This document shows positions 10,812-21,707 of a stretch of 64,000 nucleotides of DNA, piece by piece. Origin of the DNA: Rhizomys pruinosus (taxonomy: Eukaryota; Chordata; Mammalia; Rodentia; Spalacidae); assembly GCA_009823505.1 (NCBI GenBank), contig VZQC01001067.1, forward strand, positions 261,075 through 325,074, read 5' to 3'. How positions within the stretch are numbered: position 1 is the first letter of the stretch; every line of letters starts with the position of its first letter. The notes under the pieces were generated by a model. That model saw only the letters and a program-made list of their open reading frames with translations, was not told the origin of the DNA and did not search any database. Made by a program: the position numbers and the translations under genes.

Positions 10812-11061
10812 AAAATTTTTTTTAAATTTTATTTATTTCTGTACATGTATGAATGTACTTTTTGCATGCAAGTCTGTGCACCCGTGTTGTGCAATGCCGC
10901 AGAGGTCAGAAGAGGGTCTCAGATTCCCCTGGAACTGGAGTTCTCCTGGAATTGGAGTTTCAGACAGTTCTCGGCCACCATGTGGGTGCTGGGGATCGAA
11001 CCCGGGTCCTCTGTAAGAGTGGTCGGCGCTCTTAACTGCTAGGCCATCTCTCCAGCCCCTA
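10812..11061 (-). mobile_element. B2-type SINE with target-site duplication
   Basis: Flanked by AAGTACTTTTTA (10800-10811 and 11062-11073). On the minus strand: head GGGCTGGAGAGATGGCC, B box GGTTCGATCCC, two tandem blocks, and GCATTGCACAACACGGGTGC. It is young and full length. Confidence 0.94.
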
Positions 11062-11129
11062 AAGTACTTTTTATAGTAGTATCATGTAATGTGGTATTAT
11101 ATTTACTAAAAATGGAAAAAAAATACTCA

Positions 11130-12129
11130 GTTTGCCTTACACCACTTTCTAGGATACACAAGAGATGGATGCCATTCTTCATTTGTTTTACTAGGACTGT
11201 GTGACTTCACTTAGCAAAATAGTTTCTAGTTCCATGAATTTTCCAGCAGATTTCATAATGTCATCTTTCTTTATTGTTGCATAAACTCCATTGTGTAGTT
11301 GTACCACATTTTCTTTATCCATTCATCAGTTGAGGGACACTTGGGTTGGTTCCAGCTCTTTACTATTGTGAAGAGAGCTATAGTAAACATAGATGTGCAC
11401 GTAGCTCTGCAATAGGATGAGTCTCCTGAGTATAAACCCAGAAGTGGTACGACTGGGTCAGGTTCATTTTGAGTCTTTGAAGAGTTCTCCTCATTGCTTT
11501 CCATAGGGGTTGCACGAGTTTCCATTTCCACCAGCAGTGAATGAGTTGTTCCCCTTTCCATACAACCTCTCCAGTATTTGGTATCCTTTGTTTTCTTGAT
11601 CATAGCTAGTCTTACCAGAGTAAGATGAAATCTTAAAATGGTGTTAATTTGCATTTCCTTAATTATTAGCGATGTTGAACAATTTTAAGATGTTTCTCAG
11701 CCACCTTTACTTCTTCTTTTGTGAAGTCTCTGTTCAGCTCTTGACTCAGTCTTTTGAGTGGGTCATTTACTTACTCCTTTGTTTTTTGAGTAGTTTATAT
11801 ACTCTGGATGTTAATAATCTTTCAGATGTATCACTGGTGAAAGTTTCCTCCCACTCTGTGGATTTTCTCTTCACTTGTTTCTTTCACTGTATAGAAGCTA
11901 TTGAATTTAATAAGGTTCCATTTATCAATTGTTCACCTTACTTTTTGAGCAGCTGCTGTCGATTTAGAAACTCTTTTCCTATGCCTATGTCTTGTAGGCT
12001 ACTACCAATGTTTTCTTCTATCATTTTTAGAGTTTCAGGTTTCACATTGAGGTCTTTGATCCATTTGGAGTTGATTTTTTACATGGTGAAGTAAGAGTTT
12101 AGTTTTATTCTTCTATAAGTGATGATCCA
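11130..12129 (-). mobile_element. L1 ORF2 end and 3' region, antisense
   Basis: On the minus strand it runs from the end of ORF2 through the classic L1 3' phrases. On + these read GAATTTTCCAGCAGATTTCA, TTGAGGGACACTTGGGTTGG, GGTTGCACGAGTTTCCATTT and GGTCTTTGATCCATTTGGAG. It is an older L1 with many stops and frameshifts. The L1 at 29515-31500 covers the same part on the opposite strand. Confidence 0.92.
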
Positions 12130-12167
12130 CCAATGCTGAAATATATGTTCCCATATTTCAGCATTGG
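12130..12167. repeat. Perfect 15-bp inverted repeat, 8-bp loop
   Basis: CCAATGCTGAAATAT at 12130-12144 is followed, after eight bases, by its exact complement at 12153-12167. It lies where the L1 at 11130-12129 stops matching. Confidence 0.85.
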
Positions 12168-12398
12168 TCCTCTTGCCTAAATATAACGTCCTGTGCAATC
12201 ACATCATCCAGTATCTGCTTTTTCTGTTTAATTCTCTTTTTACCACATTATGAATAGTATTTAATTTTTTCAGTAATGCTGAATATGGCTTTTGTTTTTT
12301 ATGTTTCTTATATAATTTTGCAAGTTATAATTATGTATTTTCTCTTTGATCCTTTGAACTGTAGAGCATTCCATTTTTCTGTTTCTTCTCATATTCTT
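12168..12398. other. AT-rich, possibly continuing decayed L1
   Basis: T-rich sequence with no clear match. It may be the same L1 after a rearrangement. Confidence 0.35.
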
Positions 12399-12657
12399 CT
12401 TTAAATATGTTTTTATTTATTTATGTGTATAAATGTATTGTCTTCATGCAGGTCTGTGCACCCATGTTGTGCAATGCCGCGGAAGTCAGAAGAGGGTGCC
12501 GGATTCCCCTGGAACTGGAGTTCTCCTTGACCTGGAGTTCTCCTTGACCTGGAGTTACAGACAGTTCTCAGCCACAATGTGTGTGCTGGGGATCGAACCT
12601 GGGTCCTCTGTAAGAGCAGTCAGCGCTCTTAACCACTAGGCCATGTCTCCAGCCCCT
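12399..12657 (-). mobile_element. B2-type SINE with three internal blocks
   Basis: Target-site duplication CTTCTCATATTCTT at 12385-12398 and 12658-12671. The block CTGGAGTTCTCCTTGAC occurs twice in tandem after a first CTGGAACTGGAGTTCTCC, so it has three block units where most copies have two. The rest is a typical full-length copy on the minus strand. Confidence 0.92.
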
Positions 12658-12984
12658 CTTCTCATATTCTTTTAAAGATTAATCCTGTTTTATATGCACC
12701 CACAATATTCTCTGTTGTTAGATTTTTACACCTGAGAAGTAAAACATTTAAATGTTTTTTTCATAAGAAGATATAGAAACAAAGTATTATTACTGTAGTA
12801 TATCAGGGAGAGTCCTGTGTCTTTCAAGAGTGACCCCAAAAGGGCTTATTTGCTAGTGAACACTAGATTATCTCTACTTCAAAGCTACAGCATTCCTTTG
12901 TAAGTGCAACATGTCAGCAGTCTGCAGGGTTATTTTTGAGTTAATGAAAATGCCAATTCCCCAATGGCTTTTCATCAAATGCTT

Positions 12985-13110
12985 TTGCACACTTTATCAT
13001 CAGTGGCACAAACCTTTATCCCCAGCACCTGGGATGCAGACAGGCAGATTCCCATGAGTTTAGGTCAGCCTTGTGTTTTCACTGAATTCCAGGCCAGCCA
13101 TGGCTACACA
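12985..13110 (+). mobile_element. Diverged B1 SINE
   Basis: CAGTGGCACAAACCTTTATC, CCCAGCACCTGGGATGCAGA, then a GAATTCCAGGCCAGCCATGG segment, running into a CA repeat in place of the usual tail. Confidence 0.75.
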
Positions 13111-13125
13111 CACATGCGCGCGTGT

Positions 13126-13161
<36 letters not shown>
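13111..13161. repeat. (CA)n/(CG) microsatellite
   Basis: About 20 CA units follow a mixed CGCGTGTGCG stretch with Z-DNA-forming potential (alternating purine/pyrimidine). Confidence 0.92.
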
Positions 13162-13163
<2 letters not shown>

Positions 13164-13221
13164 TTCTCATGAAAACATGATTTTCTATTTTTAAGTATTT
13201 ATTAGCCTATATTTGCTGAGT

Positions 13222-13350
13222 ATGATTTGATGACACATACTATTGATCCCAGGGCTCATGAGGCCTATGCAGGTAATCTCTGTGAGTTCAAGGCTAGCAT
13301 TGTCTACATAGTGAGTTCTAGCTAGAATTAGGCCTTGTCTCATGAAAATA
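13222..13350 (+). mobile_element. Diverged B1 SINE
   Basis: TTGATCCCAGGGCTCATGAG, GTGAGTTCAAGGCTAGCATT and GTCTACATAGTGAGTTCTAG follow the B1 order, ending GGCCTTGTCTCATGAAAAT. Confidence 0.75.
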
Positions 13351-13351
13351 T

Positions 13352-13575
13352 AACCAGGGAGTAGAGAAATGGCTCAGCAGTTAACTACACTGACTGCTCT
13401 TGCAGAATATCAGGGTTCAATTTCCAGCTTCCACATAGTGGCCTAGCTATAATTCCAGTTTTAGGGGACATGATACCCTCTTCTCACCTCTCTTTGTGTT
13501 GCACAACAGTAGTACAGTTACATATATGTAAATAATACACTCATATAAATAAATGAAAATAAAATATAAAAAACA
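13352..13575 (+). mobile_element. Diverged B2-type SINE
   Basis: AGTAGAGAAATGGCTCAGCA head, CTGCTCTTGCAGAATATCAG, TTCCAGCTTCCACATAGTGG, and GATACCCTCTTCTCACCTC, with an AATAAATGAAAATAAAAT tail. Older than the perfect-duplication copies. Confidence 0.82.
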
Positions 13576-13872
13576 AAAAGCATATATTATACTTAACCAT
13601 GGAGGATCATTATGACATTTTCATATATATACTGTTTTTTATCACTTTTACCCCATTAACTTTCTTTTGCCCCTATTCTACTCCATCACTCTACATTTTC
13701 TCCCCCACCAGTCTATGTTCTAATTTCATGCTTGTCTTAGCGACCCAGTGAGTTTTAGATCATAGCACACAAGCCTAAACATGCGCTCCTCCTGGCCTTC
13801 TGACAAAGATAGTTGGATCTGCTGGATGCTGAATTGTCATTGCCCCGTCTTGAAATAAGCTATCTTATTTCC
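13576..13872. other. Spacer
   Basis: No gene or named repeat recognised. Confidence 0.45.
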
Positions 13873-13875
13873 TAT

Positions 13876-13925
<50 letters not shown>

Positions 13926-13950
13926 ATCTATCTATCTATCTATCATCTAT
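13873..13950. repeat. (CTAT)n microsatellite
   Basis: About 13 uninterrupted CTAT units, then two shorter interrupted blocks. Confidence 0.95.
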
Positions 13951-13984
13951 ATATCCTCTATGTTATCTAAAATCTATTTAATAT

Positions 13985-14152
13985 TTTTGTGTCTGTGTGT
14001 CTGTGTATGCATGGGCACCACAGCAAGCCTGTTGTTGTCAGAGGACAATTTGCATTAATTGGTATTCTCCTTCCACCATGTGGGATTAAACTCGGGTTAT
14101 CAGGCTTGGCAACAATTGCCTCTATACGCTGAACTATCTTGCTGGCTCACAT
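13985..14152 (-). mobile_element. Old B2/B4-like SINE
   Basis: CACCACAGCAAGCCTGTTGT, CCTTCCACCATGTGGGATTA and AACTATCTTGCTGGCTC follow the reversed B2/B3/B4 order. No second diagnostic block, so the exact family is uncertain. Confidence 0.6.
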
Positions 14153-14390
14153 AAGCTATCTTTATATGAATTAAATTACATTTAAAATGAATGAAATTCA
14201 GAAGTAAACAAATATACATCTGGGCAAGATGTTGTATTTAGGATGCATGGTATGACTGAATTAGAAAAGTTTATATATTTGTATCATAAATACTTATATA
14301 AATATTTGAGTATATGGCAGCATTTCCCTGGAAGATTTTCAAGTTTCTATGAGTTAATTTCTCTAATGTCAGAAACATGAAACTAAATTT

Positions 14391-14515
14391 AACATGAAAC
14401 TAAATCCACTAATTGAAGTTCAAGGTGTGCTTGTCTTATACCATGAAACTAAATCCATGTCTTATAACATGAAACTAAATCCACTAATTGAAGTTCAAGG
14501 TGTTCTTGTCTTATA
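14391..14515. repeat. 75-bp-offset direct duplication
   Basis: AACATGAAACTAAATCCACT and the following AATTGAAGTTCAAGGTG occur at 14391 and again at 14466. A partial third copy of ATGAAACTAAATCCA lies between (about 14443) and a fourth trace just upstream (14376). It is nearly identical, so recent. Confidence 0.88.
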
Positions 14516-14847
14516 CTATGACCCACTTAGGCAAAGCAATAACAGTGTTGTTTTCAAAATTCCTCTGAGACAGGGTCAGTGAGAAGTAGCATTACTTTTA
14601 CTGAAATAACAACAGAATTTTGTGGACAAAATGAAAGCAAGTTCATTTTCTGTGAACTAAGATCTATGAGAAACCTGAGTTTGGAGGGAAACAAGCCCCA
14701 TCAAAGCACCTGCAGGGAACCATAAGCCCCTCCGGCTTGCTGGGGCAGAAGTCTCTGACTCAATGTAAGACAGAAACTAGAAGGCCACAACAAGTTTTAA
14801 TGAATTGCTTAAGGCCAATGCTGTCTTGTGTGTAGAGTTCTGGGAAA
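14516..14847. other. No gene seen
   Basis: Single-copy-like DNA. Confidence 0.45.
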
Positions 14848-14866
14848 GGAGAGAGAGAGAGAGAGG

Positions 14867-14930
<64 letters not shown>
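14848..14930. repeat. (GA)n microsatellite
   Basis: About 40 GA units with two interruptions (GGGA, GAAA). The reading frames across it are simple-sequence artefacts. Confidence 0.95.
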
Positions 14931-14934
<4 letters not shown>

Positions 14935-15249
14935 ACTTGGTAGGATTTCATTTTGAAGTCCTCTAAGACAGCAATAGTATGAATTTTGAGAAAGTTTCGC
15001 TCATTATGACAATTGTGATTAGATCTTGATTCTAATCATTATTTTTTCTTTTACCTGTAAAACAGAAGTCTTACTCTGAAGAGAGAAGAAGAGCATAATG
15101 ATAGCTTTGAGTCTTGTGGAGATCCATGCTTCCTAGAAGTAGTGAAGAAGGGAAAAAAGCAAGACTAAAAAGCTCAGTCAATCTGTTACTTTTCTGTGTT
15201 ACCAGAGACAATTTCACCTTTACCTTTCTGTCATATACACATACATGAT

Positions 15250-15472
15250 TTTATTTATTTAGTTTTATTTATATGTATGTGTGTATATCCGTGTAGATTT
15301 ATGTACACTGTATGTACAGGGGACTCGCATAGGACTGGAAGAGGTTATGTGATACTTTTGAACTGGAATTGCATATATCTGTGAATACCCCAATGTGGTG
15401 CTGGTAATAGAATCCCAGTCCTTGGTAAGAGCAGCAAATGATCTTAAACTCTGAGCCATCTCTCCTAGAACC
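15250..15472 (-). mobile_element. Diverged B2-type SINE
   Basis: Reversed: CGTGTAGATTTATGTACACTG tail part, CTGGAATTGCATATATC, ATGTGGTGCTGGTAATAGAA, GTCCTTGGTAAGAGCAGC and GAGCCATCTCTCCTAG. It is old and has lost the clear B box. Confidence 0.7.
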
Positions 15473-16734
15473 ATACAGGATTTGTCTATGATTATAAAAT
15501 CTAGAAACCATGAATGATGAAGAAATACATTTCTCTTTCTGAGATTAGCTTAATTTGCTTAATATGATCATCTCAATTTATCTGAATCCATTTTCTATCA
15601 GGAGCACCTTTTATTGCCCTTTAGGCAATATCTCACTATTAAAGGAAAATATCTCATTAACAAAAGAAAATAATATCTTATAATTGTATCTTTCTAGAAG
15701 TTTAAGTGTGTACTTTGGTTGAGTGATGATAATATTTTGACAATATTGATGTCCATGTCCATTGTTATGAGGTCCTACAAAATTTGTGCTAAACCTCTAT
15801 GTAAAATATACAAAATTATTCATGGCAATTTTTTATAACAATTTTGTAAACAGGAGCAATGATCTCTCTCCCCTTGGATATGACTTAATCCATAATCCAG
15901 GGAAAAAAGTGGTAGGGTGAAAATCTCACTAATGTATTTCATTTCACAGGCAATGTAATTTCACACCTCAGATTCTCACACCCACCAGATAAATGAGCAT
16001 ATTTAACAACATTCACTAATTATTGGAGCTAACAATGAGGAAGGTATTCAACTTGGGTCAAATGGGCAATGCTATGCATGTCCTTTCCGCTAGTGCAAGA
16101 CAACTTGAGAATAAACATCAAGCCGGCCATAAAGAGGCTTCTTCACAGATGTGCTTGCATATGGTTGAACATTTAAAATACTTTAATTTTTATGCAGAAC
16201 AGCAAATTAATTGCTCTGCAGACACAGGGACATCTTGGAGGAGAAAAAACATTCATGGTGGGTCATAAAATAGTTTGCCGTCCTCTCTAGCACTTTTCCA
16301 AAGATGAGGCTATCCTATGCTGTATATACTTTTAAGTCTTTGGTTTAAGGGTCCACTACAAAATCACTTCTGTTCTCGAAACTGTTATGTGTTTATAGGC
16401 CAATTATTTGTTTATAATCTAATTTATTTGAGGTAAAATTGACTACTGTTAGTACATAATGTCAAGATTTATGTCCGAACCCATAATGAGGAACTGTAAA
16501 TTATCATTAAAAGAACTAGGGCAAAAAAAATCAAGCGAGTAACAAATTTATAGGTAAAGAAAGGGGAGGAAAGTTATCATGGATATCGCAGGAGGTATTG
16601 TGAAGATAAAAGATTAGTTTTGTCTCTGTATATTGTTTTCAGCCAATTTGTTTAACGTCACTATTCTCAGAGTTATTTGCTATGAGTAAATAATAATCTA
16701 TCTCCCTCACTCTTTTTTCTTTTTCTTTTTTTTT
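15473..16734. other. 1.2 kb single-copy-like, AT-rich stretch
   Basis: No gene and no named repeat. The part from 15950 to 16270 has a more even base mix than the surroundings and an AATTAATTG homeodomain-type core at 16204. An 81-codon frame (16023-16268) has no domain I know. It may be ancient conserved non-coding sequence, but comparison with other genomes would be needed to tell. Confidence 0.45.
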
Positions 16735-16870
16735 TCTTTTATTTTTCAACAGGATCTCTGCTGCAGTGCCAGCTGGTGTAAAACTCAGTATTATGTAGTC
16801 TAGCCTGGACTTGATCTTATAGAAAGTCTCCTGCTTCTATCTCTGGAGTGTTGGTATTAAAGTTAAAGGT
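16735..16870 (-). mobile_element. Diverged B1 SINE
   Basis: CAACAGGATCTCTGCTGCAG, AGTCTAGCCTGGACTTGATC, and TCTGGAGTGTTGGTATTAAA, in reversed B1 order. Confidence 0.72.
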
Positions 16871-16974
16871 ATGTACAAATTTGTCCCGCTAGTCTTATTT
16901 TTGTTTATATATACAAGCTTTTAATGTAATAGACCTGTACTAGATCTGCATTTATAGTAGACCTCTTGGCTAAC

Positions 16975-17112
16975 CTGGAACATATTATGTAGACCAGGCT
17001 AGCCTCAAACTCACAGAGATTTGCCTCTGACCCTGACTCTGACCCTGACCCCTGTCTTTGCCCTTACCCTTGCTTCTGCCTCCCAAGTTCTGTAAGTAAA
17101 GGTATGCATCAC
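16975..17112 (-). mobile_element. B1 SINE with internal (CTGACC)n-like expansion
   Basis: ATGTAGACCAGGCTAGCCTC, AAACTCACAGAGATTTGCCT and CTGCCTCCCAAGTTCTG are B1 (reversed). Between the last two, where a typical copy has about six bases, there are some 50 bases of CTGACC/CTGACT/TTGCCC repeats (17025-17075). Confidence 0.82.
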
Positions 17113-17129
17113 AACATCCAATCTTTTTC

Positions 17130-17236
17130 CTTTTGTTTGAGACAGGGTCTCATGTAGTCCAGACTGGTGTTAAACTTGCTATCTAGCTGACAATGACTTT
17201 GAATTAACAAGTCTCTTACCTCTGCCTTCTAAGTGA
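17130..17236 (-). mobile_element. B1 SINE, third in a row
   Basis: GAGACAGGGTCTCATGTAGT, CCAGACTGGTGTTAAACTTG, then CTTACCTCTGCCTTCTAAG. Reversed B1, truncated at its 5' end. With the two copies just before, it makes a run of three B1-like elements in one orientation. Confidence 0.78.
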
Positions 17237-17459
17237 CATCATGCTGTTATTAGTATCTTTAAACTTTTCATAGCATTAGGTTGAGTATTCAAACAGCAGT
17301 TAAAATCATATTTTGAAAGTTCAAAGTATAACATAAGTAGTATCATCATTACAATTATTTTGCTAATTATTAGATTTTGGAAAAGTTCATTTTCTAAGTG
17401 TTTAGAAGCCTGACAAACATTATTTCTTCCTTATATAATGTTCTCTAATGGCTCCCAGG

Positions 17460-17850
17460 ATTTTGCTCAAGGGCATATTTTGCACAAAAGTTTATGCAAT
17501 GGTTAATCTCAATAGTAAACTTGTTGAGATCCAGAATTATCTGGGAGATGGGTCTCTGGCCAACCTGTGGAGGATTATCCTTATTAAGTTAACTGAGGCA
17601 AGAAGACATTCTCATGGTGACTGGTCCCCTTCCTAGGCTGGGATCCTAGAATAATTAAAAAAAAGAGAAAGTGTGCTGAGCACACATTTCATTAATTGTT
17701 CTTGGCTGTGGATGAAATGTGGCCAGCTGGTCCAAGCAACTGCAACTCTGATTCCCCCACAGTGGTGAACTGTGATCTCAAACTGTGAGCTAGAATAAAC
17801 ATTTTCTCCCTTAAGTTACTTTGTCAGAATATTTTTATCACCATGAGTAT
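17460..17850 (+). mobile_element. Rodent LTR-like/URR-like interspersed repeat
   Basis: ATGGTTAATCTCAATAGTAA, GATCCAGAATTATCTGGGAG, GAGCTAGAATAAACATTTTC and GTCAGAATATTTTTATCACC follow the order of a common rodent interspersed repeat. AATAAA lies near the end. Related pieces are at 25605-26580 (+) and 56705-56990 (-). I cannot assign the family with confidence. Confidence 0.55.
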
Positions 17851-17889
17851 TTGTCAGAATACTTTAGGAACCCAAAAGTAACTAAGACA

Positions 17890-18180
17890 CACGTAGAGAG
17901 TATAAACATACACACATATAGATATGCACATGGGCACACTCCCACATGTTTACACATACATACAGGCTGCACGTCACATGCACACACACATACATACAAA
18001 CACATACACACAGCCTACATGGTCACACATACATTCATCCCTCCAATATCCTACTGTACACACATATACACATACACAGAGTCCTGCCCACATGCACACA
18101 CATTTACACAGGCTCTACATCACATGTACATAAGTATACATACATCCCTCCTCCATATGCACAAATACACATAAAGACTT
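17890..18180. repeat. Degenerate CA/CATA-rich minisatellite-like tract
   Basis: Some 290 bases rich in CACATACA units with irregular inserts such as GGCTGCACGTCACATG and GGCTCTACATCACATG about 155 bases apart. The reading frames here are simple-sequence artefacts. Confidence 0.75.
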
Positions 18181-18234
18181 AGGCCCACATACATATGTCC
18201 TACAGCATAGTGCAGTTATACACCCTGAGATACA

Positions 18235-18277
<43 letters not shown>
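18235..18277. repeat. (CA)n microsatellite
   Basis: About 20 uninterrupted CA units. Confidence 0.95.
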
Positions 18278-18278
<1 letters not shown>

Positions 18279-19815
18279 CTTTCTTTTACAATGACTTTTT
18301 CCATGAATCATTTGCCCGAATGTTGTCTACTTAGGATCCACTTCCAGTTGATTCTACCTAAGACAGAGAAGGGCAGGACATTGCTGAACAAATCTCAGTC
18401 TCTCCTTGGTCCTGCTCTTTCATGCAAAGGATTTTCTGACAAGCTCCAAGATCACAAAGGAAGATGGGGCAGAAAGATTGTACGAGCAAGAGGAGGTGGA
18501 ACGTGAGACTTACACACTCTTGGGACCTTCCTCATAGGTATCTACAGCAGTGGTGTCACCCTGGATAAGACCAGTACAGAGTCAAGCAGAGAAAATTCCA
18601 GAACCAGAGAAATGGGCAACAGACCTCAATCTTAGCCCCCAAACTATTGTTGTCTGATTACTGCTCTGTGAAGGAAAACTGATCTTGACTGGGCCCCAGT
18701 GGATGAACTCGTACTGGGGGAGGTTTGAGTATACTAAATTGACTGGATAGGTCTTCAATTAGAGAATTAATAAATTCCATTGGAGATCTAGGGGAGGATA
18801 CTCATCAGGGAGATGGTATAAAGATGCTTAAAGGGTTTTGAGTAAAATACACAAACACTCAATAATTATTTTTAAAAAATTAAAGTAAGCAGTAACCCAA
18901 TATAATTTTCTTGTCACAAATGTCATAGGAGGAATACATTTTTGTTAAACAAGAAAATAATAGAAAGTATGATATTCTTTTGATAAGTGTATGCATATTC
19001 AACTCTAGAATTTAACTTCTGAAAATAATTAAATAGGATAATATGTTTAAAACCCAAATTTTTCAGAATTGTAAAGGAAGTGAATAATTTATCTTATGGT
19101 CTTCTTGCTCATGCCTATCTCTCTGCCTCATTGCTTAGATGACAGCCACCTAAGAAATAAACAAATAGAAGTGTGATTGAATAGCTGGCTATAGAAAATG
19201 TTCCCCAGAGAGAAATAGGCAGCCACAGGAACCAAACAGGACATGAGCCATGACAAATGCAAGACATGGAAAATATCCAAATCCAGATCTTGGTTAATAA
19301 ATCAAAAAATTTTTATACAGGAAAAGTACAAAGATTAGAAAATCCTTATGAATATCTATTTGTGATGCTAGACATTATTGATGATAGACATTATTAAATT
19401 ACATATTATTAATTACATATCATTTCTTCATACCCACTTATATTTCTCTAGAGTGATGTCACAACTTCAATACAGCCTCTCGCTATTGTTAGTGGTAAGG
19501 GTCAGGGTCTTTGTCTTTGGACTAGTACACAGGAGGGTTATATCTGATTAAAGTCAATCATTTAATCAACCTAATGGAAATACACCTAATGGATGATTTG
19601 CTTTGGTCACCAGTGGGTCCTTAATGTTCATCGTATGTGCAGTGACTCTGCTTGACTCTATGCTAGACCCAGAAATGGCTTTGATCTTATAAATTATACT
19701 TATAAATTGTAATTTGGGAGATTTGAAAAACATCGTAAGGACATAATCTTATGGAATTACAATAAAACTATTCTTAAGATATCTGCTCCCATCACGTTAA
19801 TATTATTTAATCATC
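18278..19815. other. 1.5 kb without a recognisable gene
   Basis: Single-copy-like. The part from 18540 to 18885 has a slight resemblance to an L1-type 3' UTR: GGGGGAGGTTTGAG, a TAGGGGAGGATACTCATCAG stretch and an A-rich end. The match is too weak to call. Confidence 0.45.
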
Positions 19816-19825
19816 GAAGATGTGT

Positions 19826-20030
19826 GTTTTTCTGTATGTGTATGAATGTACTGTCTGCATGCAGGTCTGTGCTCCCGTGCAATGCCGTGGAGGTCAGAAG
19901 AGGGTGTCGGATTCCCCTGGAACTGGAATTAAAGATGGTTCTCAGCCTCCATGTGGGTGCTGGGGATTGAATCCAGGTCCTCTGCAAGAGCAGTCAGCAC
20001 TCCCAACCACTAGGCCATCTCTCCAGCCCC
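19826..20030 (-). mobile_element. B2-type SINE, one-block form
   Basis: Target-site duplication GAAGATGTGT (19816-19825 and 20031-20040). Minus strand: head and B box (GGATTCAATCC), one CTGGAACTGGAATT block only, then GCATTGCACGGGAGCACAG. It lacks the second block and a few bases of the TTGTGCAA region, and it has a short tail. Confidence 0.9.
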
Positions 20031-20099
20031 GAAGATGTGTTTTTAGAGGAGGGTGAAATTATTTTACTTAATATGTTGATTATAAAACTACATCAATAT

Positions 20100-20260
20100 T
20101 TAATTTTTATTCCATTATTTATTATGAATATGTGTTGTGTCTGTGTGCATTCATAGGGGCATGTGTGGAACTCAGATGACTATTTGAGGGATTTGGGTCT
20201 CTCCTTCCACCCTCTGGGTCCTGCTTGTCAATAGGCACCTATTGTTGCCCTCCTTTGATA
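20100..20260 (-). mobile_element. Old B4/B3-like SINE
   Basis: GTGTTGTGTCTGTGTGCATT, TCAGATGACTATTTGAGGG, CTCTCCTTCCACCCTCTGGG and a CAATAGGCACC segment follow the reversed order of older rodent tRNA-derived SINEs. Ends are not clear. Confidence 0.5.
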
Positions 20261-20402
20261 TTTCAAAAATGATACAGGCCACGGTTGTTGCTAAGGAGAA
20301 AACTATTTTGAAGGCTATCTGAGGAGTAAATGTTCAATATTTTTAAAGTAGTTATTTATTTAGATTGAGGCCTTTTTTGACCATATTAATCCAATATTTT
20401 AA

Positions 20403-20659
20403 GGATTTTTTTAGAAATTTTAAATTTTTATTTTATTTATTTATGTGCGTGAATGTACTGTCTGCATGGAGGTTTGTGCACCCGTGTTGTGCAATGCTGC
20501 GGAGGTCAGAAGAGGGCGTCAGATTCCCCTAGAACTGGAGTTCTCCTGGAATTGGTGTTACAGACGGTTCTCAGCAGCCATGTGGTTGCTGGGGATCGAA
20601 TCCGGGTCTTCTGCAAGAGCAGTTGGCGCTCTTAACCGCCAGGCTATCTCTCCAGCCCC
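20403..20659 (-). mobile_element. B2-type SINE with target-site duplication
   Basis: Flanked by ATCCAATATTTTAA (20389-20402 and 20660-20673, perfect). Two blocks. Head and A box CGGTTAAGAGC intact, B box GGATTCGATCC. Confidence 0.94.
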
Positions 20660-20673
20660 ATCCAATATTTTAA

Positions 20674-21673
20674 AATATGAGTATATAAGATATAACATTG
20701 TGCTAATACGACTTCAGGTATGTGGCCAGGAGACATGTTTCACAATATAAAATATTATCCAATGAAGAAGAAAGGATGTAATTAGCTTAGAAAACAGAAT
20801 TGTAAGTGTTCTTCTAGACAGCAGGTGTGAGGTAGGCATTACATAGAAGGCATAATTTAAGGGGAAACCCTCAGGTTATGATTTGAAAAGCCAATGAAAA
20901 AAGTAAGAAAATAAAAGCATCCCATAAATGGAGACACAAATTACATTTCAAATTTATGCTTTTATGAGTGTTTAGAAATAACCATTTAATTACCAAAGGT
21001 CCATAGGACTCCAGAGGCTGCTATCTACATCCAAATACATTTAATTGCATGTGTGAGCAATCCATGGGTATTATCATCCCATAACTCTTCTCGGAATACA
21101 TGCTTTTTTTCTACAAATAATAGCCTGAGAGAATGTAAATAATTGTCCCATCCCTCCACCTGGGAATTTTAACATTCACGGAAAAAAAGAAGAAAATTAA
21201 CTTTCACAGAATGTGCACCCATGTTTCTATGAGGGTTCCATTTCAATGAATGGCTGACAGCCGGCTCAGCCAGACTGCCTGTGAGCCACAATTCAAATCT
21301 CCCAAACACCTGAATTTTTCACATTTAAGTTAGCTGACAGTTGTAATTTTTAAAATTATTACTGAACAGACAAAAATTTATTTCACTGTTTCAAAAGTAA
21401 AGGAGCCTAAGAGAAAGCTAGGCATATGGATACTTTATTTTCAATTGCCCTTATGCTTGATGCTTACGTGCTATGATTGCCTAGTAAATAAAACGGTATT
21501 TCCCTAGTAGATGAATGGACAGCCCCTAGATCACAGATAAAGTGGATGGTGAGATGTGTATAATCTTTCATTGATACAGCTTTGGTTACAGCACTGGCTG
21601 GGTCTAGTTTGTAAATAAAGCATTCTGAATTTAGATGCTCCCAATGCTCCTTTAAAAAATCATTTAACACATG

Positions 21674-21707
<34 letters not shown>

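Noticed and set aside
17890..18277. Repeats with regular spacing, considered as a CRISPR-like array
   Set aside because: Units are degenerate CA/CATA simple repeats without fixed-length spacers, in a rodent genome.
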